Positions 1 to 6,477 of a stretch of DNA of 6,538 nucleotides are shown piece after piece. The notes under the pieces were generated by a model. It made no database searches. It was not told the origin of the DNA and was given only the letters and a program-made list of their open reading frames with translations. Source of the stretch: Thiobacillus sp. (lineage in GTDB: Bacteria > Pseudomonadota > Gammaproteobacteria > Burkholderiales > Thiobacillaceae); the NCBI GenBank assembly GCA_024710445.1, contig JANJUT010000135.1, positions 1-6,538 on the forward strand. The letters are read 5' to 3'. The translations under genes and the position numbers were made by a program. Each line of letters begins with the position of its first letter. The first letter of the stretch is position 1.

Positions 1-133
1 GCGCAGTGAAGCTCGACGCCAACTCGACGCCGAACATGAGCGCGTTGAGCACCAGCGCGATCCACAGCACGCGCCGGTAGCGCGGATCGGGCGGCGCCGA
101 ATTGCACACCGAGTCGCAAGCGCAGCCGCTCAT
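1..133 (-). CDS. Cation diffusion facilitator (CDF) transporter, N-terminal 44 residues only
   Basis: This is a gene start cut by the left edge; the ATG is the complement of 131-133 and the frame stays open to base 2. The visible protein starts with a short cysteine-bearing tail (Cys4, Cys6, Cys10), then a basic stretch DPRYRR (residues 16-21), then a hydrophobic helix containing LWIALVLNALMFGVELASS (about residues 23-41). This arrangement is typical of the first transmembrane helix of CDF-type inner-membrane transporters that export divalent metals such as Zn, Co or Cd by proton antiport. An AGGA (complement of 145-148) lies 11 nt before the ATG. The metal-binding residues of the family lie beyond the window, so substrate cannot be judged. 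It is divergent from murI across 83 nt. The family call rests on the first helix and is fairly, not fully, secure. Confidence 0.7.
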   Translation of the reverse strand, partial: MSGCACDSVCNSAPPDPRYRRVLWIALVLNALMFGVELASSFTA

Positions 134-178
134 GCTGAATGCCGTCCTGAAGAAAGCAGCACAACGCAAGCCTGCGGG

Positions 179-184
179 TAAAAT
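179..184 (+). promoter_or_regulatory. Possible -10 element for murI-arfB
   Basis: TAAAAT sits in the context GCGGGTAAAATATTG, 32 nt before the murI ATG, in the 83-nt divergent gap. It matches the sigma-70 -10 consensus at 5 of 6 bases. No convincing -35 hexamer is found 16-18 nt upstream, so this is a weak call. Confidence 0.25.
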
Positions 185-216
185 ATTGTTTTCTCCATCG
201 CGCCATCCTGCCACTC

Positions 217-1014
<798 letters not shown>

Positions 1015-1030
1015 TCGCCCGGCAGCCGAA

Positions 1031-1456
1031 ATGATCCGGGTCAACGAACAGATCGAACTCGACGAGCGCGAAATTCAGGAAACCTTTGTCCGTGCCTCCG
1101 GCCCAGGTGGGCAGAACGTCAACAAGGTCTCCACCGCCGTGCAACTGCGCTTCGACGTCGCCCATTCGCCCGCGCTGCCCGAACCGGTACGCGAGCGTCT
1201 CCTGAAGCTGGCTGGCCGCCGCGTCACGCAAGAAGGCGTGCTCATCATCGAAGCCGAACGCTTCCGCAGCCAGCGGCGCAACCGCGACGACGCACTCGAA
1301 CGACTGATCGCGCTGATCCAGGAAGCCTGTGAAGTGGACAAACCGCGCCACCCTACCCGTCCGACGCTGGCATCCAGAAAACGGCGGCTGGAGGGCAAAC
1401 AACGACGCGGCGAAACCAAGAAGCTGCGGGGGTTGAAACCAGGTGCGGAACACTGA
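1031..1456 (+). CDS. arfB: Alternative ribosome-rescue factor ArfB (YaeJ family peptidyl-tRNA hydrolase)
   Basis: ArfB enters the A site of ribosomes stalled on mRNAs without a stop codon and hydrolyses the peptidyl-tRNA, independently of tmRNA. The 141-residue protein has the release-factor-like catalytic loop GPGGQNVNK at 24-32 (GGQ at 26-28). After a helical linker it ends in a long basic tail (about 104-136, with PTRPT, SRKRRL and KQRRGETKKLRG). In E. coli ArfB this tail occupies the empty mRNA channel. It lacks the codon-recognition domain of RF1/RF2, which separates it from a true release factor, and its length matches ArfB. It starts 16 nt after the murI stop with only a weak Shine-Dalgarno sequence, so translation may depend on readthrough of ribosomes from murI. 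The mitochondrial homologue is ICT1. Confidence 0.95.
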   Translation: MIRVNEQIELDEREIQETFVRASGPGGQNVNKVSTAVQLRFDVAHSPALPEPVRERLLKLAGRRVTQEGVLIIEAERFRSQRRNRDDALERLIALIQEACEVDKPRHPTRPTLASRKRRLEGKQRRGETKKLRGLKPGAEH

Positions 1457-1540
1457 CGTGCGGAAGGAAGGGAATCTATCAGCCTGATTGATTGTCGTCA
1501 CTGAACAATGAAATGATCCGCCACGGATTGAAAGCCCGAA

Positions 1541-2041
1541 ATGAAGACAAACCACCTGCCCCGGAACCGGGCCCTGATTGCCATTACGCTCACACTGATG
1601 AGCACAACGGCCAGTGCAGACCTTCTCACAGGACGCGTAGTCGATATCGCTGATGGCGACACCCTGACCCTTCTGGTTGGACGGCAGCCCTACAAAATAC
1701 AAATCGCCGCCATCGACGCCCCTGAGCGTTATCAGGCATGGGGTGAGCAATCCAAAACCAATCTCAGCAGGCTGACGCTCAATCGCACAGCAGTAGCCAC
1801 CTGTTCCAGGCTTGAGCGATGGGACCATCAGGCCTGCCAGGTCACAGTGAATGGCGTTGATATAGGACTGCAGCAAATCAGGGGGGGCATGGCCTGGTGG
1901 GTCAGGCAAGATGCCCATGCCCAGTCCGCCGAAGATCAGTCAGCATATGAAAGTGCGGAGCTGATGGCCAAGATGAGAAGATTGGGATTGTGGGGTGCGA
2001 CCAATCCTGTCCCACCCTGGGTGTTCAGGGGGAGAAACTAA
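1541..2041 (+). CDS. Exported staphylococcal-nuclease-fold (thermonuclease family) protein, possibly inactive
   Basis: The 166-residue protein has a Sec signal peptide (basic MKTNHLPRNR, hydrophobic 11-20, likely cleavage after ASA at 24-26), so it should be periplasmic or secreted. The SNase-like domain covers about 28-155: DGDTL at 38-42, IDAPE at 58-62, RGGMAWW at 114-120, and the C-terminal signature GLWG...PVPPWVFR. By eye, Asp40, Asp59 and Glu62 match the calcium ligands and Glu43 of S. aureus nuclease. The two catalytic arginines do not match: the Arg35 position is Gln54 (in YKIQIAAID) and the Arg87 position is His96 (RWDHQ in place of RYGRx). The enzyme may be weak, altered in specificity, or dead. 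Cys88 and Cys99 could form a disulfide. GC is about 55%, well below the flanking genes, which hints at acquisition or relaxed selection. An upstream in-frame ATG at 1508 meets a stop two codons later, so 1541 is the start. Confidence 0.85.
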   Translation: MKTNHLPRNRALIAITLTLMSTTASADLLTGRVVDIADGDTLTLLVGRQPYKIQIAAIDAPERYQAWGEQSKTNLSRLTLNRTAVATCSRLERWDHQACQVTVNGVDIGLQQIRGGMAWWVRQDAHAQSAEDQSAYESAELMAKMRRLGLWGATNPVPPWVFRGRN

Positions 2042-2077
2042 CAATCTCCCGGTAAGGCACAACGCAATAGATGACTC

Positions 2078-2104
2078 TCGGCCAGGAGCCGTCATTCTGG
2101 CCGA
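2078..2104. repeat. Perfect 8-bp inverted repeat, possible bidirectional terminator
   Basis: TCGGCCAG (2078-2085) and CTGGCCGA (2097-2104) are perfect complements around an 11-nt loop. It lies 37 nt after the nuclease-family stop. The following sequence (CTTACTTAT) is only modestly T-rich. A competing fold pairs ATGA at 2071 plus CGGC at 2079 with GCCGTCAT at 2089-2096. The repeat is certain; the terminator role is a guess from position. Confidence 0.5.
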
Positions 2105-2120
2105 CTTACTTATCCGTCCG

Positions 2121-2137
2121 GAATTCGATACGAATTC
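2121..2137. repeat. Perfect 7-bp inverted repeat with 3-nt centre
   Basis: GAATTCG and CGAATTC flank ATA. It is AT-rich compared with the surrounding genome and has no T-run, so a hairpin terminator is unlikely. It could be a protein-binding dyad or a remnant of an insertion boundary. Function unknown. Confidence 0.5.
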
Positions 2138-2183
2138 AACTGGGGGTTTGCCCCGACCATTTCCATTATGGATTCGTTACCAG

Positions 2184-2196
2184 ACGTAGGCTACGT
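2184..2196. repeat. Near-continuous palindrome ACGTAG-G-CTACGT
   Basis: The two 6-bp arms are perfect and separated by one base, so this cannot be a hairpin loop in RNA without opening the centre. As DNA it would suit a dimeric binding protein. It lies in a convergent gap where no promoter is expected, which makes an operator role doubtful. Confidence 0.35.
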
Positions 2197-2253
2197 TTCA
2201 TCGACCGCAGCTTCCTGATTTACTCTGCTGCAGGGCCGATCCCAGACCGCGTG

Positions 2254-4932
2254 CTACAAGATTCGTGAAATCTTCCGTAACGCGTCGTCCTCGGGATGCG
2301 GCTCAATGCGAAAGCCCAGGCCTTCCACCAGCTTGAGCATGGGGCGGTTGGTTTTCAGCACTTCGCCCTCCATTACCTTCACCCCCTTGCCGCGCGCCAC
2401 GTCCATCAGCACGCCCATGAGCTTGTGGCCGATGCCCTGCTTCTGCCATTGGTCGTTGACCACCAGGGCGAACTCGCAGGCTTCACCGCCCGGATTGATG
2501 GCGTAACGCGCCACCCCGAGCTCCACCTCGTTGCCGTCGCGCCCGGTCAGCGCCAGCAGCGCCATTTCGCGCGTGTAGTCGATCTGGGTCAGGCGCGCCA
2601 GCGCAACCGGCGAAAGCTCGTTCACCGCATCCATGAAACGGAAATATTTGGTTTCCGCGGACAGGCTCTTGACGAAGCGCTGGGTCAGCTCGGCATCCTC
2701 CGGGCGGATCGGACGGATCAGCACGTCGTCGCCGTCGGGCAGCTGCCAGTGCGTCACCAGATGCGCCGGGTACGGGTGAATCGCCATGTGGCCGTAGCGG
2801 TCGGCCGTCGGCACGCGCGGGGCGATGACGATACGGGCATCAAGCGCCAGCGCGCCGTGTTCGTCCACCAACAGCGGGTTGATATCCAGTTCGGCCAGCC
2901 AGGGCAGCTCGCAGACCATTTCCGACAGCCGCAGCAGCACGTTCTCCAGCGCGTCCATGTCAATCGGCGGGCGGTTGCGAAACGCACCCAGCAGGGTCGC
3001 GGCGTGGGTGCGCTGAATCAGGTTACGTGCCAGATAGTGGTTCAGCGGCGGCAACGTGACCGCGCGGTCGCGGAAAGCCTCGACATCGACGCCGCCGGCA
3101 CCGAACACGATCACCGGCCCCAACACCGGGTCGGAGGTCATGCCGAGCAGCACTTCGCGCGCGTGCGGACGCGACGCCATCGGCTCGACCACAATGCCGT
3201 CGAGGGTGGCGTCGGGGCGCAGGCGTTTGATGTCGGCCAGCATCTCGCCAAAAGCCGAGCGCACCGCCTGCCCGCTCGACAGGCCGAGGCGCACGCCATT
3301 GACGTCGGACTTGTGGGTGATGTCCGGCGAGTTGATCTTCATCGCCACCGGAAAACCCATCTGCTGCGCCATCAACATGGCTTCCATCGGATCGCGCGCG
3401 ATCAGGGTCTGCGCGATCGGGATGTGGAACGCCGCCAGCAGCGCCTTCGATTCCACTTCGCTCAGCAGATGGCGGCCATGCGCCAGCGCGCTTTCGATGA
3501 TCAGCCGTGCGCCTTCCACATCCGGCTCGGCCTGCTGCGACAGCGGCCCCGGCGTCTGCAGTAGCAGGCGCTGGTTCTCGTAAAAGGCAGAGAGGGTGGA
3601 AAACACCTCGACCGCCGGTTCCGGCGTGGTGAAGTAGGGAATCCCTGCCTCTTTGAACAGGCGGCGGCCCTCGTACACCTGTGCCTCGCCCATCCAGCAG
3701 GTCAGCACCGGCTTGCTCGACGTCTTCGCCACCTCGATCACGGCCTGCGCCGCTTCGGTCGGTCGCGTCATCGCCTGCGGCGTCAGCATCACCAGCACGC
3801 CGTCGACATTGGCGTCGGCGAGACAAGCATCCACCACCGCACGATAGCGCTCAGCGCCGGCATCGCCAATGATGTCGAGCGGATTGGCCTGCGACCAGTT
3901 GGATGGCAACACGCCATTGAGCGTCGCGACTGTCTCCGGCGACAACTCGGCCATGCGCACCCCCAGGTCCACCGCGAGGTCGGTCGCCATGACGCCTGGG
4001 CCGCCGCCGTTGGTGACGATGGCAAGGCGGTTTCCGCCGGGCTTGATGTGGGTGGAAAGCGCCCGCGCCGACGCGAACAACTGCAGGATGGTGTTGACCC
4101 GCACCACGCCGGCGCGCCGTACCAACGCATCGAACACCGCGTCCGAGCCCACCAGTGCGCCGGTGTGCGACTGCACCGCCTTTGACCCCGCCGCGTGGCG
4201 CCCCACCTTGACCAGGACGATGGGCTTGAAGCGGGACGTCGCGCGCAATGCGCTCATGAAACGACGCGCATCGTGTATGCCCTCGATGTAGAGCAGGATG
4301 CCTTTGGTCTGCGTGTCAGCGGCCAGATAGTCGAGGATCTCGCCGAAATCCAGGTCGGCCGACGCACCGGTGGAGATCACGCTGGAAAAGCCGATGCCGT
4401 TGGTTTCCGCCCAGTCCAGCATGGCGGTACACAGTGCGCCGGATTGCGACACCAGCGCGAGGTCGCCCACGAGCGTGGCGCCCTGACTGAAGGTGGCGTT
4501 GAGCCCGATAGACGGCCGCTGAATGCCGAGACAGTTGGGGCCGATGAAGCGAATGCCGTGCTTGCTGGCCACGCGCTTCAGCGCCTCTTCCAGCGCCGCA
4601 CCCTTGGCACCCGTCTCGCGAAAACCCGCCGACAGCACGATGGCATGGCGAATGCCGCGCTCGCCGCATGCCTCCATGATCTGCGCCACGGTCGGCGCCG
4701 GCGCGGCGATCAAGGCCAGTTCCGGTGCAACCGGCAATTCGCTGGCACTGGCGTAGCAGCGTTCGCCAAAAATCGTCTGGTGCTTCGGGTTGACCGGATA
4801 GACCTCGCCCGTGTAACCGGATGCACGCAGATTTTTGAACAGGATGCCGGCAACCGAATCTTCGCGTTCGCTGGCGCCAAAAACCGCCACCGAACGGGCG
4901 CTGAACAGGGGATGCAGATAATGTTGGGGCAT
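2254..4932 (-). CDS. Fused acetate-CoA ligase (ADP-forming) / GNAT acyltransferase, Pat-like
   Basis: The 892-residue protein has, in order: a CoA-binding Rossmann domain (about 8-135, with FGASERE at 18-24); a succinyl-CoA-synthetase-like ligase domain (about 150-460, with LVSQSGAL at 160-167 and SHTGALVGSD at 255-264); an ATP-grasp domain (about 485-705, with SPDITHKSDVNGV at 535-547 and ELDINPLLV at 681-689); and a C-terminal GNAT domain (about 735-890, with acetyl-CoA loop QKQGIG at 830-835 and Glu820 in CEFALVV). This is the architecture of Salmonella Pat / E. coli PatZ, which acetylate and silence acetyl-CoA synthetase. Unlike those, it keeps the phospho-histidine (His256), so the ligase half may make acetyl-CoA plus ADP/Pi. 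The ATG at 4932 is chosen because GGAAAG lies just upstream and the homologous region begins here; an ATG at 5064 would add 44 non-conserved residues and overlap the divergent gene. It is cytosolic. The exact substrate is unknown. Confidence 0.92.
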   Translation of the reverse strand: MPQHYLHPLFSARSVAVFGASEREDSVAGILFKNLRASGYTGEVYPVNPKHQTIFGERCYASASELPVAPELALIAAPAPTVAQIMEACGERGIRHAIVLSAGFRETGAKGAALEEALKRVASKHGIRFIGPNCLGIQRPSIGLNATFSQGATLVGDLALVSQSGALCTAMLDWAETNGIGFSSVISTGASADLDFGEILDYLAADTQTKGILLYIEGIHDARRFMSALRATSRFKPIVLVKVGRHAAGSKAVQSHTGALVGSDAVFDALVRRAGVVRVNTILQLFASARALSTHIKPGGNRLAIVTNGGGPGVMATDLAVDLGVRMAELSPETVATLNGVLPSNWSQANPLDIIGDAGAERYRAVVDACLADANVDGVLVMLTPQAMTRPTEAAQAVIEVAKTSSKPVLTCWMGEAQVYEGRRLFKEAGIPYFTTPEPAVEVFSTLSAFYENQRLLLQTPGPLSQQAEPDVEGARLIIESALAHGRHLLSEVESKALLAAFHIPIAQTLIARDPMEAMLMAQQMGFPVAMKINSPDITHKSDVNGVRLGLSSGQAVRSAFGEMLADIKRLRPDATLDGIVVEPMASRPHAREVLLGMTSDPVLGPVIVFGAGGVDVEAFRDRAVTLPPLNHYLARNLIQRTHAATLLGAFRNRPPIDMDALENVLLRLSEMVCELPWLAELDINPLLVDEHGALALDARIVIAPRVPTADRYGHMAIHPYPAHLVTHWQLPDGDDVLIRPIRPEDAELTQRFVKSLSAETKYFRFMDAVNELSPVALARLTQIDYTREMALLALTGRDGNEVELGVARYAINPGGEACEFALVVNDQWQKQGIGHKLMGVLMDVARGKGVKVMEGEVLKTNRPMLKLVEGLGFRIEPHPEDDALRKISRIL

Positions 4933-4934
4933 GG

Positions 4935-4940
4935 CTTTCC
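4935..4940 (-). promoter_or_regulatory. Shine-Dalgarno that fixes the ligase/GNAT start
   Basis: Read on the minus strand this is GGAAAG, with its GGA core 5 nt before the ATG at 4932. It supports the shorter 892-residue product over the upstream ATG at 5064. Confidence 0.6.
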
Positions 4941-4998
4941 AGGTAGTTAACGACAGGAAACTTGGGACGTCAGACACGCCCATCCTAGGCCAGGCTGT

Positions 4999-5028
4999 GT
5001 GACGGCGCCATCGTGCCCGGCGTATAGT
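4999..5028 (+). promoter_or_regulatory. Possible sigma-70 promoter of the deacetylase gene
   Basis: GTGACG (4999-5004; 4 of 6 matches to TTGACA) and TATAGT (5023-5028; 5 of 6 matches to TATAAT) are spaced by 18 nt. Transcription would start near 5035, leaving a leader of about 22 nt before the ATG at 5057. The leader shows no strong Shine-Dalgarno sequence. An imperfect dyad, GTCAGACAC (4969-4977) with GTGTGAC (4997-5003), overlaps the -35 and could be an operator. Confidence 0.35.
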
Positions 5029-5056
5029 TGATTTATTGCCCACCCTGGCTTGCGCC

Positions 5057-5980
5057 ATGCACACCGCCTACATCACCCACCCCGAATGCCTCAAACACAG
5101 CATGGGCAACTGGCATCCGGAAAGCCCCGCCCGCCTCGGCGCCATCGATGACCGGCTGCACGCCGCCCACCTGTTCGATTTCCTCGACCATCACCAAGCG
5201 TCGCGGGTGCAGCGCAGCCAACTGCTGCGGGTACACGACGCCGCCTATATCGACCATGTGGAAGCGGCCGCGCCCGCCGAAGGCTTCCATGCATTGGATC
5301 CCGACACCAGCATGAACCCGCATACCCTGGACGCGGCGTATTACGCCGCCGGCGGCGCGGTGATGGCGGTGGACCGGGTGCTGCACGGCGAGGTTGCCAA
5401 CGCCTTTGTCGCCTGCCGCCCGCCCGGGCATCACGCCACCCGCAACCAGGCCATGGGCTTCTGCATCTTCAACAATGTCGCCGTGGCGGCCGCGCACGCC
5501 GTGGCGGAACACGGCCTCGCACGGGTCGCCATCGTCGATTTCGACGTCCACCACGGCAACGGCACCGAGGACATTTTTCGCGACGATGCGCGCGTGATGC
5601 TCTGCTCCACCTTCCAGCATCCCTTTTACCCATTTTGTGGTGCCGACACCGTAAGCGAGCACATCGTCAACCTGCCGCTGCCAGCGGGCACCGCCGGCCC
5701 GGCCTACCGTGAAGCCTTCAGTGCCACGATCATGCCGCGCCTCGAAGCCTTCCGCCCGCAGATGCTGTTTTTCTCTGCCGGGTTCGACGGCCACCGCGAA
5801 GACGACATGGCGCAGTTCGGGTTGGTGGAAGCCGACTACGTCTGGATCACCGAGCAGGTCATGGGTGTGGCCGCGCGCCATGCCGGAGGCCGCATTGTCT
5901 CGGTGCTGGAAGGCGGCTATGACCTCAGTTCACTGGGGCGCAGCGTGGCGGAACACATCAGGACACTGGCGGATTTATGA
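5057..5980 (+). CDS. Histone-deacetylase-family zinc amidohydrolase (AcuC/HDAC-like)
   Basis: The 307-residue cytosolic protein removes acyl groups from lysine or a similar amine; the substrate is not visible from sequence. The single arginase/deacetylase-fold domain fills the chain. Motifs: HPESPARL at 20-27; RPPGHHA at 121-127 with the catalytic His125-His126 pair; DFDVHHGNGTED at 161-172, with zinc ligands Asp163 and His165; SAGFDGHRED at 240-249, with the third zinc ligand Asp244; and EGGYDL at 285-290, with the transition-state tyrosine Tyr288. All active-site residues are present. The ATG at 5057 gives the usual family start just before AYITHPEC; a TTG at 5036 would add seven residues. 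It is divergent from the ligase/acyltransferase gene across 124 nt, which suggests a role in reversing protein acetylation. An acetylpolyamine amidohydrolase is an alternative, though those are usually longer. Confidence 0.93.
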   Translation: MHTAYITHPECLKHSMGNWHPESPARLGAIDDRLHAAHLFDFLDHHQASRVQRSQLLRVHDAAYIDHVEAAAPAEGFHALDPDTSMNPHTLDAAYYAAGGAVMAVDRVLHGEVANAFVACRPPGHHATRNQAMGFCIFNNVAVAAAHAVAEHGLARVAIVDFDVHHGNGTEDIFRDDARVMLCSTFQHPFYPFCGADTVSEHIVNLPLPAGTAGPAYREAFSATIMPRLEAFRPQMLFFSAGFDGHREDDMAQFGLVEADYVWITEQVMGVAARHAGGRIVSVLEGGYDLSSLGRSVAEHIRTLADL

Positions 5981-6041
5981 ACTCGGCCAGAACAGGCATA
6001 CATGAATTCCTCTAGCAGTTCTCAATGTGACTGGCACTGGT

Positions 6042-6251
6042 TTACCGGTATTGCCTGCGGCAACGCCATAAGCCAAAGGCCAAACTGCCGACGACCAGGA
6101 TGCCAAGCACGGATGTCCGCCATCCTATAGCAGATGTATTTGCCATGCTGGACGTAAGACCGCTCAGGCCGAACTCCGGCCGTCCGTGACTTCCTCCCCG
6201 ACCGGCTGCTTGTGTTGAAAAACTCCTGTAAGGCCCTGGCTGCAGTGCCAT
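6042..6251 (-). CDS. Doubtful small ORF with one C-terminal membrane helix
   Basis: The 69-codon frame is not a recognised family. Residues 1-45 are polar and Gly/Ser-rich; about 46-62 (TSVLGILVVGSLAFGLW) would form one transmembrane helix, followed by a basic end (RCRRQYR). A helix capped by arginines at the extreme C-terminus recalls C-terminal sorting or tail-anchor signals, but no PEP, IPTL or GlyGly motif precedes it. The first ATG is preceded immediately by AGG, too close to act as a ribosome site; an internal ATG at 6146 would give 34 residues. Codon usage does not resemble the neighbours. It could be the surviving tail of a decayed gene or a chance frame. Confidence 0.2.
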   Translation of the reverse strand: MALQPGPYRSFSTQAAGRGGSHGRPEFGLSGLTSSMANTSAIGWRTSVLGILVVGSLAFGLWRCRRQYR

Positions 6252-6422
6252 CCTAAAAAGTCAGCCCCTCAGAATCGTCCACATTCAATGATCGTTAGTG
6301 AGTTGATGGTTTGAAGGCTCCCAAAGCTCTGCCGGAAATCGCCTCAAAAGAGTTTTCAGCACAACAGGTCGGAACCCGTCACTCACATTGGCTTCCGATT
6401 TCGATAACGATGACCCCAGATG

Positions 6423-6445
6423 ATGGGTGGTACACCATTTCCCAT
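6423..6445. repeat. Bulged inverted repeat downstream of the right-edge gene
   Basis: ATGGG (6423-6427) pairs with CCCAT (6441-6445), and inside it TGG pairs with CCA around TACA, with a 3-nt bulge (TTT at 6438-6440). It lies about 33 nt past the stop of the leftward gene at the right edge, in terminator position, but has no T-run on the minus strand. It also falls inside a doubtful 30-codon ORF. Confidence 0.3.
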
Positions 6446-6477
6446 TCAAGAAACCATCCCAGCCTGGACATGCAGCC

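Larger units (their letters stand above)
2042..2253. other. Convergent intergenic gap rich in inverted repeats, no gene seen
   Basis: This gap lies between the ends of the nuclease-family gene and the convergent ligase gene. GC is near 52%. Short open frames cross it but none has a recognisable product, a ribosome site or biased third positions. It holds three perfect short dyads (listed separately) and a small GGGG/CCCC hairpin (2142-2153). None is followed by a good T-run, so no classical terminator can be assigned, although both genes must end transcription here. Confidence 0.5.
5981..6477. other. Low-GC intergenic stretch without a confident gene
   Basis: About 500 nt at roughly 50% GC, against about 65% in the flanking genes. 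No tRNA, CRISPR, insertion sequence or strong terminator is seen. It holds a 5-bp hairpin TTGCC-TGC-GGCAA (6051-6063), a larger bulged dyad near 6423-6445, and two doubtful minus-strand ORFs (69 codons at 6042-6251, 30 codons at 6379-6471). It may be decayed foreign DNA or an untranslated region. Confidence 0.5.

Noticed and set aside
1488..1516. Possible promoter TTGATT for the nuclease-family gene
   Set aside because: No acceptable -10 hexamer at 16-18 nt spacing.
2296..3564. 422-codon plus-strand ORF inside the ligase gene
   Set aside because: His/Arg/Gln-rich composition typical of the antisense of a GC-rich gene; the minus frame has continuous conserved domains.
4195..4950. 251-codon plus-strand ORF opposite the ligase N-terminus
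   Set aside because: Antisense shadow of the CoA-binding and ligase domains, with no family resemblance.
5036..5056. TTG start for the deacetylase gene
   Set aside because: Adds seven residues not typical of the family and begins at or next to the predicted transcription start; the ATG at 5057 fits homologues better.
4933..5064. Longer 936-residue start for the ligase/GNAT protein
   Set aside because: The extra 44 residues are non-conserved, would overlap the deacetylase start, and a good ribosome site sits before the ATG at 4932.
5033..5881. 282-codon minus-strand ORF opposite the deacetylase gene
   Set aside because: Antisense shadow; Gly/Val/His-rich with no domain.
6340..6356. CTC-AAAA-GAG hairpin followed by TTTTC as a rho-independent terminator
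   Set aside because: The stem has only three base pairs and no gene ends nearby on the plus strand.
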